33,207 nucleotides of DNA from a gamma proteobacterium symbiont of Taylorina sp. (lineage in GTDB: Bacteria > Pseudomonadota > Gammaproteobacteria > GRL18). The DNA is taken from contig JAHXIV010000040.1 of assembly GCA_025655455.1 (NCBI GenBank), forward strand, positions 1-33,207, read 5' to 3'. Position 1 is the stretch's first letter, and the number at the start of each line of letters is the position of its first letter. The translations under genes and the position numbers were made by a program. Shown piece by piece: positions 23,147-29,903 of this stretch. The notes below the pieces were generated by a model that saw only the letters and a list, made by a program, of their open reading frames with translations, was not told where the DNA came from and searched no databases.

Positions 23147-24262
23147 ATGTGGATTTGGCAAGAGGATAACTGGCCTCATTTTAACTATGATGCAAAAGCT
23201 ATATTACCTATATTGGAACAAACTGTTCGGGCTGTTTCACCTTTATGTGCCTTAGCCAATACTTTAAGCCTGGATAAGCAATTACAGCTAGAGTCATATG
23301 TTCTATTAGAAGAAGCACTGGCCAGTGCCAAAATTGAAGGAGAAATATTGGATCGTGAATCTGTTCGATCCGGTATTGCCAACAGATTAGGAATTGGAAA
23401 TACACAAAAACATTCTAAATCTGATGCTGCATATATTGACATATTGCTTGAGTCTATTCGAAGTGCACAAAAGCCTCTCTCTGAAAAACAATTATTAAAA
23501 TGGCATAGTATGATGTTTCTTGAACGCCCCATTCTATATGACATGATCATTGGGGATTATAGAAAGGATGAAATGTCAGTTATTTCTGGTCGATTTGGTA
23601 AACAAACGATCCACTTTAATGCCCCCTGTAGCGATTATCTTTGTGTAAAAAAACAGATGGATTGTTTTTTTGATTGGCTTAACCATGATTTTAAACATGA
23701 TAACAATTCAAATAGTCACCAATCTGGTTATATTAAAGCAGCTATTGCTAAATTTTGGTTTGTAACGATTCATCCCTTTGATGATGGTAATGGGCGCTTT
23801 TCAAGATTGATTGCTGAATCTTGTTTAGCACAAACTGAGGGCATTCAATTAAGACTGTATTCAATTTCATCACAAATTGAAGCTAATAAAAATGAATATT
23901 ATGAGATATTAGAATCTTGCCAAAAGGGTACTTTGGATACTACTACATGGATAATCTGGTTTTTACAGCAAGTCACTTCTGCAGCCCAAGAAGCAATGAA
24001 AATATTGCAACAGATTAATATTGCCACAATATTTTGGGATCAATATCGACATGTAGATTTTAATCAACGCCAGCAAAAATTACTAAGATATATGTTAGAA
24101 CAGGGTGATTTTGTAGAGGGAATATCACGAAAAAAATATAGAAATTTAAATAATATCTCTGATATTACCTCAACCAGAGATTTAAAGAATTTAGTTGCAA
24201 AAGGAGTAATGGAAGTATCTGGGGCTGGGCGTAGTGTCAGGTACAAAATAATTTCAGTTTAA
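23147..24262 (+). CDS. Fic family protein with DUF4172 N-terminus and winged-helix C-terminus
   Basis: The 371-aa protein begins MWIWQEDNWPHFNYDAK, typical of DUF4172-Fic proteins. The Fic catalytic motif HPFDDGNGRFSR starts at His209, and the inhibitory helix motif SAKIEG (60-65, S/TxxxE/N-type) lies before it, so this is a class II Fic protein that blocks its own ATP site. Fic enzymes add AMP to hydroxyl groups of target proteins. The C-terminus (about 305-370, RQQKLLRYMLEQGDFVEGIS then TSTRDLKNLVAKGVMEVSGA) looks like a winged helix. The frame is intact. It is a solitary gene behind a palindrome, so autoregulation is plausible. Targets are unknown. Confidence 0.92.
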   Translation: MWIWQEDNWPHFNYDAKAILPILEQTVRAVSPLCALANTLSLDKQLQLESYVLLEEALASAKIEGEILDRESVRSGIANRLGIGNTQKHSKSDAAYIDILLESIRSAQKPLSEKQLLKWHSMMFLERPILYDMIIGDYRKDEMSVISGRFGKQTIHFNAPCSDYLCVKKQMDCFFDWLNHDFKHDNNSNSHQSGYIKAAIAKFWFVTIHPFDDGNGRFSRLIAESCLAQTEGIQLRLYSISSQIEANKNEYYEILESCQKGTLDTTTWIIWFLQQVTSAAQEAMKILQQINIATIFWDQYRHVDFNQRQQKLLRYMLEQGDFVEGISRKKYRNLNNISDITSTRDLKNLVAKGVMEVSGAGRSVRYKIISV

Positions 24263-24511
24263 ATAATCTGAGGACTTAGCCCATCTTCGTGACCCTATTA
24301 AATATTTCCCTTATTTTCAGTTAGTTAATTTTTTTAGAGTGAAAAGTTGGCACTACATATTTTAATTTTGATTCTATTATTTTTTTTTCTTTCCCATAGG
24401 ATATGATTGAATGCTCAAAGCAAGCGAAAGAAATAACCTTACAATAAGGCAACAGGGATCAGCTAATATTCATGGGTACTGCCAATAGATGTAATAAGGG
24501 ATAACATTACG
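24263..24511. other. intergenic stretch
   Basis: AT-rich, with a T-run at about 24378-24390. No clear promoter or gene is seen. Confidence 0.3.
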
Positions 24512-24859
24512 ATGCCATCAAAAAATATTAAACTGGATTTTGGAGGTCTTGTGCTTGAGGTAGAACTTTTTGATACCGAGATAGCAAGCAAGTTTTTTGA
24601 TAACCTGCCTTACTCAATTAATGTGACTCAATGGGGAAATGAACTGTATGGTTCTATAGGTCATGACTTAGGTGAAGAAAACCCCATACCAGAAATCCCA
24701 CAAGGTGGTATTGCCTACACAAATAATGGAAATTATCTCTGTGTCTTCTATGGTCAAACACCTGCATGGCCTGTTGAATATATAGGTCAGATTAGGAATA
24801 ACGAATGGAAAAAATTGCTTGAAATTGACTCGTTGAGTTTATTGAAAATTTATTGTTGA
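24512..24859 (+). CDS. cyclophilin-like fold protein, 115 aa
   Basis: The pattern GGLVLEVELFDTEIASKFFD, then LPYSINVTQWGNELYGSIG, IPQGGIAYTNNGNYLCVFY and GQTPAWPVEYIGQI is that of small cyclophilin-like proteins (PF04126 type). These have the cyclophilin barrel but no proven isomerase activity. The TPA and GQ segments that line the family cleft are present. The last residues (SLLKIYC) run into the convergent TM2 gene, overlapping it by ten bases. No operon partner is seen. Confidence 0.72.
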   Translation: MPSKNIKLDFGGLVLEVELFDTEIASKFFDNLPYSINVTQWGNELYGSIGHDLGEENPIPEIPQGGIAYTNNGNYLCVFYGQTPAWPVEYIGQIRNNEWKKLLEIDSLSLLKIYC

Positions 24860-25050
24860 TTATCTTCAGCTATTTGTGAATTAAGCGTCAATAAATCATA
24901 TAAGTAACCAATTAAAAAGAAACCTCCAGTGAAAAGATAAAGAATGGCGGTTATCCATTTTTCCAGATAAAAACGATGTGCACCTAAAAAACCAAATAAC
25001 CAAAAAATATATCCAAATAATACGCTATGAGTGTCCTTTTCCATTTTCAA
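24850..25050 (-). CDS. TM2 domain membrane protein
   Basis: 66 aa: VLFGYIFWLFGFLGAHRFYL, EKWITAILYLFTGGFFLIGY and LYDLLTLN are the TM2 domain (two helices joined by a short turn, with the GAHRFYL motif and a terminal D-L-x-T-L). Function of bacterial TM2 proteins is unknown. It lies 42 bases after the SRAP-like gene and probably ends the same leftward operon. A few GAATAATT-like bases separate them. Confidence 0.85.
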   Translation of the reverse strand: MKMEKDTHSVLFGYIFWLFGFLGAHRFYLEKWITAILYLFTGGFFLIGYLYDLLTLNSQIAEDNQQ

Positions 25051-25092
25051 TGGTACCTGATATAAAATTCGATTAATAATTATAAAACTTTA

Positions 25093-25509
25093 TTAGTATG
25101 TCTCAATTATCCTAGGCCAGCGATCATGAATCTGTCTGGTCAATTGATCGGATTCTACCGTCACCACATAAATCCTTTGTTCATCATTGTAATGTGCAAC
25201 TAATCCCTGAATAAATTGTCCTTCCTCTAATTTAAACCAGTGAGAGTCTTTATTGTGATCTTTTTCCATAAAGGCATCAACAATAATTTTCACAGGTGTT
25301 GGCTTTACATATTCCCATTTACCGGAATTAATAGAATCAAGCCGTGCCCAGCCACCTAAAGCTAGATTACCTTCCTGCTCTTTCCTTCGTCCCCAGGGCA
25401 TTAATAAGATATTGCCATCTCTCATAAGAACAGGGAGTTTTGCTTGAGGATTTGGGAAATAAACTCTAACCGTTTCTTTATTGGTTGTATATCTGATGCC
25501 ACCACACAT
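25093..25509 (-). CDS. short SRAP/YedK-like protein
   Basis: 138 aa, starting MCGGIRYTT; in SRAP (HMCES/YedK) proteins the exposed Cys2 bonds covalently to abasic sites in single-stranded DNA. Later FMEKD corresponds to the catalytic-glutamate segment and HDRWPRI to the conserved HDRMP active histidine. Usual YedK proteins have about 220 residues, so this is a compact version. The Asn-Ala-Arg motif is replaced by WARLDSI, so one expected residue is missing. The ATG starts four bases after the secreted-protein gene stop, so they are co-transcribed, though the functions look unrelated. Confidence 0.7.
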   Translation of the reverse strand: MCGGIRYTTNKETVRVYFPNPQAKLPVLMRDGNILLMPWGRRKEQEGNLALGGWARLDSINSGKWEYVKPTPVKIIVDAFMEKDHNKDSHWFKLEEGQFIQGLVAHYNDEQRIYVVTVESDQLTRQIHDRWPRIIETY

Positions 25510-25513
25510 GGTT

Positions 25514-26869
25514 TTAATCTGTTACAGTAACCGTACTTCTATCACTGGCAACTGTTTCACCAATAATTTTCCCCTGCTTATCCAGAGCAAAAAGACGTAC
25601 TTCTATAACTACACCATCAAAACCTTTTGGTAATGGCAAAGTAAAAATAAGTAAACCGTCATACTTAATATAAAAATTAGAGGTCAGGACAACTGTTTGC
25701 TGTTGAAATTCAGCACTGGCGGGATTTTCTTCAGAAAAAGCAGATCCTGGAATATTAAATTCCAGTAAATAACTATCAGCATCAGGATATTCCGTCCAAA
25801 TAAAGAAATTATTTTTCCCACCATAGAGTTTGTCATTATCAATAGGCAGTACCCATGAGGTACGTGGAACAATATCCTGTATGACTGTGTTCTGTCCTGC
25901 TGTTAGAGTAGTGGTTTTACCTTCCCTGTCAGTGATGCCTACTGTTCCGGAAGTTACTTTGACGGTTAATGTCCCATCGATACCATCCTGAGAATAAGTC
26001 GTTGTGAATTTAGCCGTGCTAGCTGCCCTCTGTGTTGAACTACAGGAACCTGGTACTTTAATATCTGCTAAGGCGGTACGAACTTCATAATCATTGGTAT
26101 TTGTACAATCTACAGTGGTTGTAATTTCACCTCGAATCAATGTATTGCTATTCGTTGTTTCAACATGAGGATTTAAAACGACAATGGTTTCTGGTTTAAC
26201 TTCAATAATACTACCATCATCTCGTTTAAGAGTGGTTGTTGAATCTTTTTGTGTGAGTATTGCTGTTGTATCTGGGACTGTACTTGAAGCAGTCGGTATT
26301 TCTACAGCAACGGGAGTAATAGATAGGGATTGACCAGTTGTGCTTTGTACTTTGGCTGTTGTTTGAATATTGTTAGAAGGTTGCCCTGTACGAACGAGAC
26401 GAACAAATAGATCTTCATCTTTAGCAATGAAGCCTGATGAACCATTTGTAAACAAAATATAATAACCATTATTCTGATCTTTGGTTGTAGATGACCAATA
26501 TGCTACCCATGTTTGTGTTAATGGAAAGAAATCGCTATCAATAGTGGGGTTATTTTCAACTTCCACTAAGCTTTCCAGTTCACTAAGGAGAGGAAGGCGC
26601 CAATCATTAAAACCACATAAACCTTGAGCATTAAAAAGATTTACAAAATCAATAGTTTCAATAAAATTATAAGTATCATCACTATCATTTAATCCTCTAT
26701 CATTATTTTTAACTTCCCATATCAATCCACCGGCATTTTGTTTAACACAAGACCATTCAGTGGCGCTATCGGGTAATTCTGCACCACTAGCACTGATTTT
26801 AGTGAAGGTATCACCTGCATAAGCAAAATTGGCGAAGAGGACAATTGCAAAAATGATGATGATTTTCAT
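25514..26869 (-). CDS. secreted DUF1566 (Lcl C-terminal) plus FecR-like protein, 451 aa
   Basis: A signal peptide (MKIIIIFAIVLFANFAYA) is followed by a DUF1566/Lcl-type region (about residues 48-165: CGFNDWRLPLLSELESLVE, YWSSTTKDQNNGYYILFTNG and FVRLVRTGQ). Then comes a Thr/Ser-rich linker and a FecR-like region with EVRTALADIKVPG and VKVTSGTVGITDREGKTTTL. The C-terminus is beta-rich (FTLPLPKGFDGVVIEVRLFA). Exported and possibly cell-surface; ligand unknown. Relatives lie at 20947-21183 (N-terminal fragment) and 32966-33121 (C-terminal fragment), so the gene family expanded here. First gene of an operon with the SRAP-like and TM2 genes. Confidence 0.78.
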   Translation of the reverse strand: MKIIIIFAIVLFANFAYAGDTFTKISASGAELPDSATEWSCVKQNAGGLIWEVKNNDRGLNDSDDTYNFIETIDFVNLFNAQGLCGFNDWRLPLLSELESLVEVENNPTIDSDFFPLTQTWVAYWSSTTKDQNNGYYILFTNGSSGFIAKDEDLFVRLVRTGQPSNNIQTTAKVQSTTGQSLSITPVAVEIPTASSTVPDTTAILTQKDSTTTLKRDDGSIIEVKPETIVVLNPHVETTNSNTLIRGEITTTVDCTNTNDYEVRTALADIKVPGSCSSTQRAASTAKFTTTYSQDGIDGTLTVKVTSGTVGITDREGKTTTLTAGQNTVIQDIVPRTSWVLPIDNDKLYGGKNNFFIWTEYPDADSYLLEFNIPGSAFSEENPASAEFQQQTVVLTSNFYIKYDGLLIFTLPLPKGFDGVVIEVRLFALDKQGKIIGETVASDRSTVTVTD

Positions 26870-26937
26870 TTAATAATCTCTAATGAGTTGGAGTTTTCTG
26901 TAGAATAACACTAACTGCTTAACAAAAGTAACCTCGT
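26728..26937 (-). repeat. duplicated leader and 5' coding segment, intact copy
   Basis: The intact counterpart of 21033-21243: the 5' end of the secreted-protein gene and about 70 bp upstream, including TGTAGAATAACACTAACTGC. Confidence 0.65.
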
Positions 26938-27065
26938 CTGAATTATTTTAAATCTTGATTATATTTAATGTTTGTTTAAGGCTGGTGCAATACAGCCTGG
27001 GGTATTATTATCCCATGAAAGATAAAAACATCTTCAAAATACTTAAACTTAAAAAGGATATAATC

Positions 27066-27392
27066 ATGAAAACTTTAACAACTTTAATTGCCGTAGTAGC
27101 TACCTCTTTCGCCCTGAATGCTAATGCTGAATTTATTGATACCACAGCTTTAGGTGTTGGTGAAGTATTTCCAATACAAAGCACTATTGTTCAAGATAAT
27201 AGCGTTGCTGGAAACACGGATGGATTAGTGTATGACATTGATTCAGAAACTCTGGTTTATCTAAATGCATCTGAGAAACAATCTGTTGCAAGTGCTTTAC
27301 GTGAACTGGAAAACAACCCCCCTGCAGCAGGCAAATCAGACAACAATAGCTCATTCCCTTCTTATTTCTGGAATGAAAACCTGCAAAACTAA
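27066..27392 (+). CDS. small secreted protein, 108 aa
   Basis: The ATG at 27066 has AAAGGA eight bases upstream; the frame to 26955 has no RBS and I reject the longer start. The product has a signal peptide (MKTLTTLIAVVATSFALNAN, cleavage after ANA). The mature part is acidic, with ASEKQSVASALRELENN and a Ser/Asn-rich tail ending NENLQN. No family is recognised; it is probably periplasmic. Divergent from the DUF1566/FecR-like gene, the two share a 190-base interval. A hairpin-like ATAGTG/CACTAT follows the stop at about 27408-27443, without a T-run. Confidence 0.65.
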   Translation: MKTLTTLIAVVATSFALNANAEFIDTTALGVGEVFPIQSTIVQDNSVAGNTDGLVYDIDSETLVYLNASEKQSVASALRELENNPPAAGKSDNNSSFPSYFWNENLQN

Positions 27393-27497
27393 TAATACAG
27401 TCAATAATAGTGTCTGCCTTTCATCCTTTTGTCAGGCACTATCACTTTCAGAACTTCTGGAAGACAGTTAAAAAAAGGATAATCTTCAGCTTTAATT

Positions 27498-27538
27498 TAA
27501 ACCCGTAAGGGGGAATCTCCTAACGGGCTAAATTAATC
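27498..27538 (-). repeat. dispersed 41-bp repeat, copy 2
   Basis: The reverse complement of the 636-677 repeat (TAAACCCGTAAGG to CCTAACGGGCTAAATTAAT). Its arms CCCGTAAGG/CCTAACGGG fold with one mismatch. Confidence 0.6.
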
Positions 27539-27751
27539 AGTGTTTTTCTTGTTTAAATTCTGTACTCCTATTCTACTTCCTAACTTCCTCATGCAACAAT
27601 TTTAAAATATTATTACTATACTAAATTAGTGTGTCTTTAATCACAGAGAAATAAACCAGTTAACGATAAAATATAAACCATATAAATTTCAGAAATCTTC
27701 AATAAACCCCAAATTGGAAAACTTTATTATTAATTATATGAGGAAAATATT

Positions 27752-27868
27752 ATGAACTTAATTATTGTAAAAGAATTATTATTATCTATCTCGCTTGGTA
27801 TTGTTGTTACATCAACAGTAGCACTAACTATGGCATTTGTTGTTCCATCCACATGGTATGGGCTATAG
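27752..27868 (+). CDS. tiny membrane protein, 38 aa
   Basis: ATG preceded by ATGAGGAAAATATT (GAGGA about nine bases before the start), one membrane helix (LLLSISLGIVVTSTVALTMA) and a short polar end PSTWYGL. The stop is followed 20 bases later by a GGGGTGG/CCACCCC hairpin. Good RBS plus hairpin makes this a likely real small gene; function unknown. Confidence 0.5.
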   Translation: MNLIIVKELLLSISLGIVVTSTVALTMAFVVPSTWYGL

Positions 27869-27888
27869 AATTATTTATTATTAAAAAT

Positions 27889-27909
27889 GGGGTGGTATTT
27901 CTCCACCCC
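27889..27909 (+). terminator. GC-rich hairpin after the 38-aa gene
   Basis: GGGGTGG, loop TATTTCT, CCACCCC. Seven perfect pairs but no T-run directly after it (TGATAGTTACTTTT). Stem sequence and loop length match the terminator at 1026-1048. Confidence 0.5.
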
Positions 27910-27984
27910 TGATAGTTACTTTTCCCCTGCCTCCACTATTGCATTTGCCTTGTACAACAATGAAGTCATAATATTACTGATAAC

Positions 27985-28015
27985 ACTCAGATAATACTCA
28001 GATAATACTCAGTAT
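27985..28015. repeat. 11-bp tandem repeat (2.8 units)
   Basis: ACTCAGATAAT, ACTCAGATAAT, ACTCAGTAT, lying at and just beyond the 3' end of the leftward 49-aa gene. Confidence 0.7.
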
Positions 28016-28158
28016 CGCATGGTACACTGCCTGAAGTCATATTTGTTAACTGAAATATCTCTAATTTTATGCAGCTCAATCATAATTCTAATAGAAACGG
28101 GCACTTCCCGGTAACCTGTTTTACCTGCACCTTCATCCTCACCACGAATAACGGCCAT
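28009..28158 (-). CDS. hypothetical protein, 49 aa
   Basis: The ATG at 28158 is preceded by GAGGTGAATC, a good RBS lying in the end of the upstream gene, which it overlaps by 20 bases. The product MAVIRGEDEGAGKTGYREVP is followed by a helix (SIRIMIELHKIRDISVNKYD) and ends RQCTMRY. No family is recognised. Last member of a leftward small-gene cluster (28808 to 28009) of phage or island character. Confidence 0.5.
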   Translation of the reverse strand: MAVIRGEDEGAGKTGYREVPVSIRIMIELHKIRDISVNKYDFRQCTMRY

Positions 28159-28420
28159 GATTCACCTCTATTTTTCTGGTGGTATAGTGACAACCAACTT
28201 CCTCAGCCTCACAATTAATACAATTCATAAGATCAATCGCAATACCGCTTATTGCTTTGAAAGCATTTAATTCATCATCACTTTGTCTGGACTGTTCCAA
28301 AGCTTTAACTGCCAAATTAGAAGTACCTTCAATCTTGGAGAAGCCTTCCTGAGATAGTGCATCCATATCTGTGATGGCACGTTGAAGACGTTTAGCATCA
28401 TTGTTTTTTGTATTAGACAT
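28139..28420 (-). CDS. hypothetical protein, 93 aa (phage/island type)
   Basis: An RBS AAGGGGTAAGTC precedes the ATG. The protein is helical: RLQRAITDMDALSQEGFSKI, LAVKALEQSRQSDDELNAF, then AIDLMNCINCEAEEVGCHY. The motif NCINCEAEEVGC near the end (with a preceding DLMN) recalls small helical proteins of prophage and plasmid operons (DUF3077-like spacing), but I cannot place it firmly. The conserved cysteines could bind metal. It overlaps the next gene by 20 bases. Confidence 0.55.
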   Translation of the reverse strand: MSNTKNNDAKRLQRAITDMDALSQEGFSKIEGTSNLAVKALEQSRQSDDELNAFKAISGIAIDLMNCINCEAEEVGCHYTTRKIEVNHGRYSW

Positions 28421-28423
28421 GAC

Positions 28424-28495
28424 TTACCCCTTATTAAAATGCTGATTACATTCATGGTGAAATTGAAGTAATTGAGCCACTGTGAGCGATTTCAC
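28424..28495 (-). CDS. candidate 23-aa ORF
   Basis: A GTG start, KSLTVAQLLQFHHECNQHF, then NKG and stop, just before the RBS of the 93-aa gene. It is short and has no clear RBS; listed because it fills the gap in a packed cluster. Confidence 0.22.
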   Translation of the reverse strand: MKSLTVAQLLQFHHECNQHFNKG

Positions 28496-28499
28496 AGAC

Positions 28500-28808
28500 T
28501 TATTGATAATAGGTATATTGGTTATTACTGTCTGTAATACTACCTATTTCTTTGCAGACTGAGATAAGTTTTAATTCATCCTGCAGGGTTTTATTGTCCA
28601 GTTCTTTGTGATGGCCAGAGTGCTCCGCCATATCTGCTGATGTTTACAGCTGCTGGGCTAAGTGCCTGGCTTCACCAGGTGTGAACAGGTAGTTTTTATC
28701 TGTGCTCAGTAGAACATTGCGACCTCCAACGGAAGCAGTTCTTAAAGGGTTAAAAGGTATGTTTTGATTTCTGTCAGACGGATCTGTCTGTTGGGTTTGT
28801 GTTGGCAT
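28500..28808 (-). pseudogene. unknown small gene broken by an in-frame TAA
   Basis: The ATG at 28808 has an excellent RBS (AAAAGGAGGCATC). It opens MPTQTQQTDPSDRNQNIPFN and continues through TASVGGRNVLLSTDKNYLFT to GEARHLAQQL, then hits TAA at 28644-28646. The same frame goes on for another 47 codons (TSADMAEHSGHHKELDNKTL) to TAA at 28500, so the native product was probably about 102 aa. Function unknown. The first gene behind the candidate C4-type RNA; its 54-aa head may still be made. Confidence 0.55.
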
Positions 28809-28834
28809 GATGCCTCCTTTTGCAATTTAAAGAA

Positions 28835-28844
28835 GTCCACCACC
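28835..28844 (-). promoter_or_regulatory. candidate target block of the C4-like RNA
   Basis: On the minus strand GGTGGTGGAC, lying 27 to 36 bases before the gene start at 28808. It can pair with GTCTGCCACC at the 3' end of the C4-like RNA over all ten positions, two as G-U. A second block, TTAACAG (28850-28856), is complementary to CTGTTAA in the RNA. Confidence 0.4.
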
Positions 28845-28865
28845 AATAGCTGTTAATCTATAAAA

Positions 28866-28941
28866 GGTGGCAGACAAATACCGGGTTAACAGACCGAGCA
28901 AAAGGGATCGGCAGGCCGAAGCCTCCCAGTATTCATCCACC
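28866..28941 (-). ncRNA. candidate C4-family antisense RNA, about 76 nt
   Basis: On the minus strand this unusually GC-rich segment runs from GGTGGATGAATACTGGGAGG through CTTCGGCCTGCCGATCC to TGTTAACCCGG and ends TGTCTGCCACC. The AGGCTTCGGCCT tetraloop hairpin, TTAACC block and terminal GCCACC match my memory of C4/CI-type antisense RNAs of phages P1/P7 and P4 (about 70-77 nt), which are cut from the leader of the operon they silence. Its ends can pair (GGTGG/CCACC). It lies in the leader of the small-gene cluster starting at 28808. The family match is from recall and is not a computed hit. Confidence 0.5.
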
Positions 28942-28959
28942 ATAGAGCAGACACAAAAA

Positions 28960-28987
28960 AAGACGCAATAATATTTAGAGGCGTCTT
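28960..28987 (-). terminator. minus-strand intrinsic terminator upstream of the C4-like RNA
   Basis: On the minus strand AAGACGC, a 14-base loop, GCGTCTT, then a run of T. It overlaps an alternative stem AGGCG/CGCCT (28994-28998 with 28979-28983), so the two exclude each other in the manner of an attenuator. Confidence 0.6.
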
Positions 28988-29051
28988 ATGTGTCGCCTTT
29001 TGCTTTCCGGGCTGTTAATCCCAAGCACTGGATTTTGACAATGCTATGTTT

Positions 29052-29080
29052 AAAATACGCTCAATATTTGATTAGTGCAA
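29052..29080 (-). promoter_or_regulatory. candidate minus-strand promoter for the C4-like leader
   Basis: TTGCAC, 17 bases, TATTTT on the minus strand, pointing to the attenuator-like hairpins and C4-like RNA. It diverges from the brnT promoter 50 bases away. Confidence 0.4.
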
Positions 29081-29101
29081 GTTTTTTCTGTGTTTCATGG
29101 T

Positions 29102-29159
29102 GTATCAGATCGTATCATGCAGTATCAGTCTTGACTTTGATAATTATTGTGTGTACAAT
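29102..29159 (+). promoter_or_regulatory. brnTA promoter with three phased GTATCA repeats
   Basis: GTATCA begins at 29102, 29112 and 29122, one helical turn apart, directly before TTGACT (29131-29136), a 17-base spacer and TACAAT (29154-29159). The expected transcription start is near 29166, on the brnT ATG at 29167, and no RBS is seen, so the brnT message may be leaderless. The repeats are a likely repressor array, inferred from BrnA autoregulation. Confidence 0.6.
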
Positions 29160-29166
29160 TAGTGCT

Positions 29167-29439
29167 ATGGAAATCACTTATGACATACAAAAAGACCAGA
29201 TAAATATAGCTAAGCATCAAGGTATATCCTTGAGTGAAGCTCAAAATATTGAATGGGATACTTTGTATGCCGTTGAAGATCAGCGCTTTAATTATGGTGA
29301 AATTCGCATGCTTGGTTATGCATTTATGAGTGATCGCTTGTACTGTGTCGTTTTTACTGACAGAGGTAACCAGCGTAGAATTATCAGCTTGAGAAAAGCA
29401 AATAATAGGGAGAAAAAAGCTTATGTACTTAACTACTAA
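29167..29439 (+). CDS. brnT: BrnT family type II toxin
   Basis: BrnT is a RelE-like ribonuclease toxin. The 90-aa protein has the family pattern: ITYDIQKDQINIAKHQGISL, AQNIEWDTLYAVEDQRFNYG, then RMLGYAFMSDRLYCVVFTDR and RRIISLRKANNREKKAY. The KHQGISL, EDQR and RIISLRKAN segments hold the known active-site residues (Lys/His near the N-terminus, Arg and Ser/Arg later). I chose 29167; the frame extends upstream but without a plausible start. It overlaps brnA by 17 bases. The gene is intact. Confidence 0.9.
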   Translation: MEITYDIQKDQINIAKHQGISLSEAQNIEWDTLYAVEDQRFNYGEIRMLGYAFMSDRLYCVVFTDRGNQRRIISLRKANNREKKAYVLNY

Positions 29440-29695
29440 ATCAGGCCGTAAGGTATATATGAATACAGATGAAGAAGATGCAAAAATACAAGCAGGAATT
29501 GAAGCAGATCCCGATACGTATGAGGTCACTGATTTTTCTAAACTTAAAAAAATTGGTAGACCGGTTAGTGATAAAACTAAAGATCGTGTGAATATTCGGT
29601 TAGATAAGGAAATTACTACGTACTTTAAAGCCACCGGAAAAGGCTGGCAAACTCGCGTGAATGATGTGTTGGCTAAGTATGTGGCATCGCATTAA
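29423..29695 (+). CDS. brnA: BrnA family antitoxin
   Basis: BrnA binds BrnT and represses the operon. The 90-aa protein has an acidic N-terminal half and a ribbon-helix-helix-like C-terminus: RPVSDKTKDRVNIRLDKEIT, YFKATGKGWQTRVNDVLAKY. IRLDxE then FKATGKGWQTRxNDxL is the BrnA signature. AGGGAGAAAAAAGC precedes the ATG inside the brnT end. The likely operator is the GTATCA array at 29102-29127. Confidence 0.92.
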   Translation: MYLTTKSGRKVYMNTDEEDAKIQAGIEADPDTYEVTDFSKLKKIGRPVSDKTKDRVNIRLDKEITTYFKATGKGWQTRVNDVLAKYVASH

Positions 29696-29708
29696 GGAGC
29701 TTTTTCTA

Positions 29709-29903
29709 ATGAATATTTTAGACCGAATAACTGAAGAAATAGGGCATTTATTTTTGCGTCTGACTCAGATAGCTCTTATTTTTATCGTGTTTTTGTCTGT
29801 AGGCGTATTTTTTTGGTTGGCTTTTAGCAGTACTGAACTAATTGTTTTAGGTGTTGTTGCTGTTCTTTATCTGTTGAAGGATCATTTTATAGGTGAAACT
29901 TAA
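29709..29903 (+). CDS. small membrane protein, 64 aa
   Basis: The ATG at 29709 lies ten bases after AAGGAG; the longer frame from 29661 overlaps brnA and I reject it. MNILDRITEEIGHLFLRLTQ is followed by two close hydrophobic segments (IALIFIVFLSVGVFFWLAF and LIVLGVVAVLYLL). Unrecognised. It begins 13 bases after brnA, so it is probably a third gene of the brnTA operon. An 8-bp hairpin (ACAGCAAT/ATTGCTGT) follows its stop. Confidence 0.6.
   Translation: MNILDRITEEIGHLFLRLTQIALIFIVFLSVGVFFWLAFSSTELIVLGVVAVLYLLKDHFIGET

Noticed and set aside
26955..27065. N-terminal extension of the small secreted protein
   Set aside because: The internal ATG at 27066 has the RBS and begins a clean signal peptide; the extension has neither.
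28990..29166. N-terminal extension of BrnT by 59 residues
   Set aside because: It crosses the promoter and its repeats; BrnT proteins are about 90 residues long and begin near 29167.
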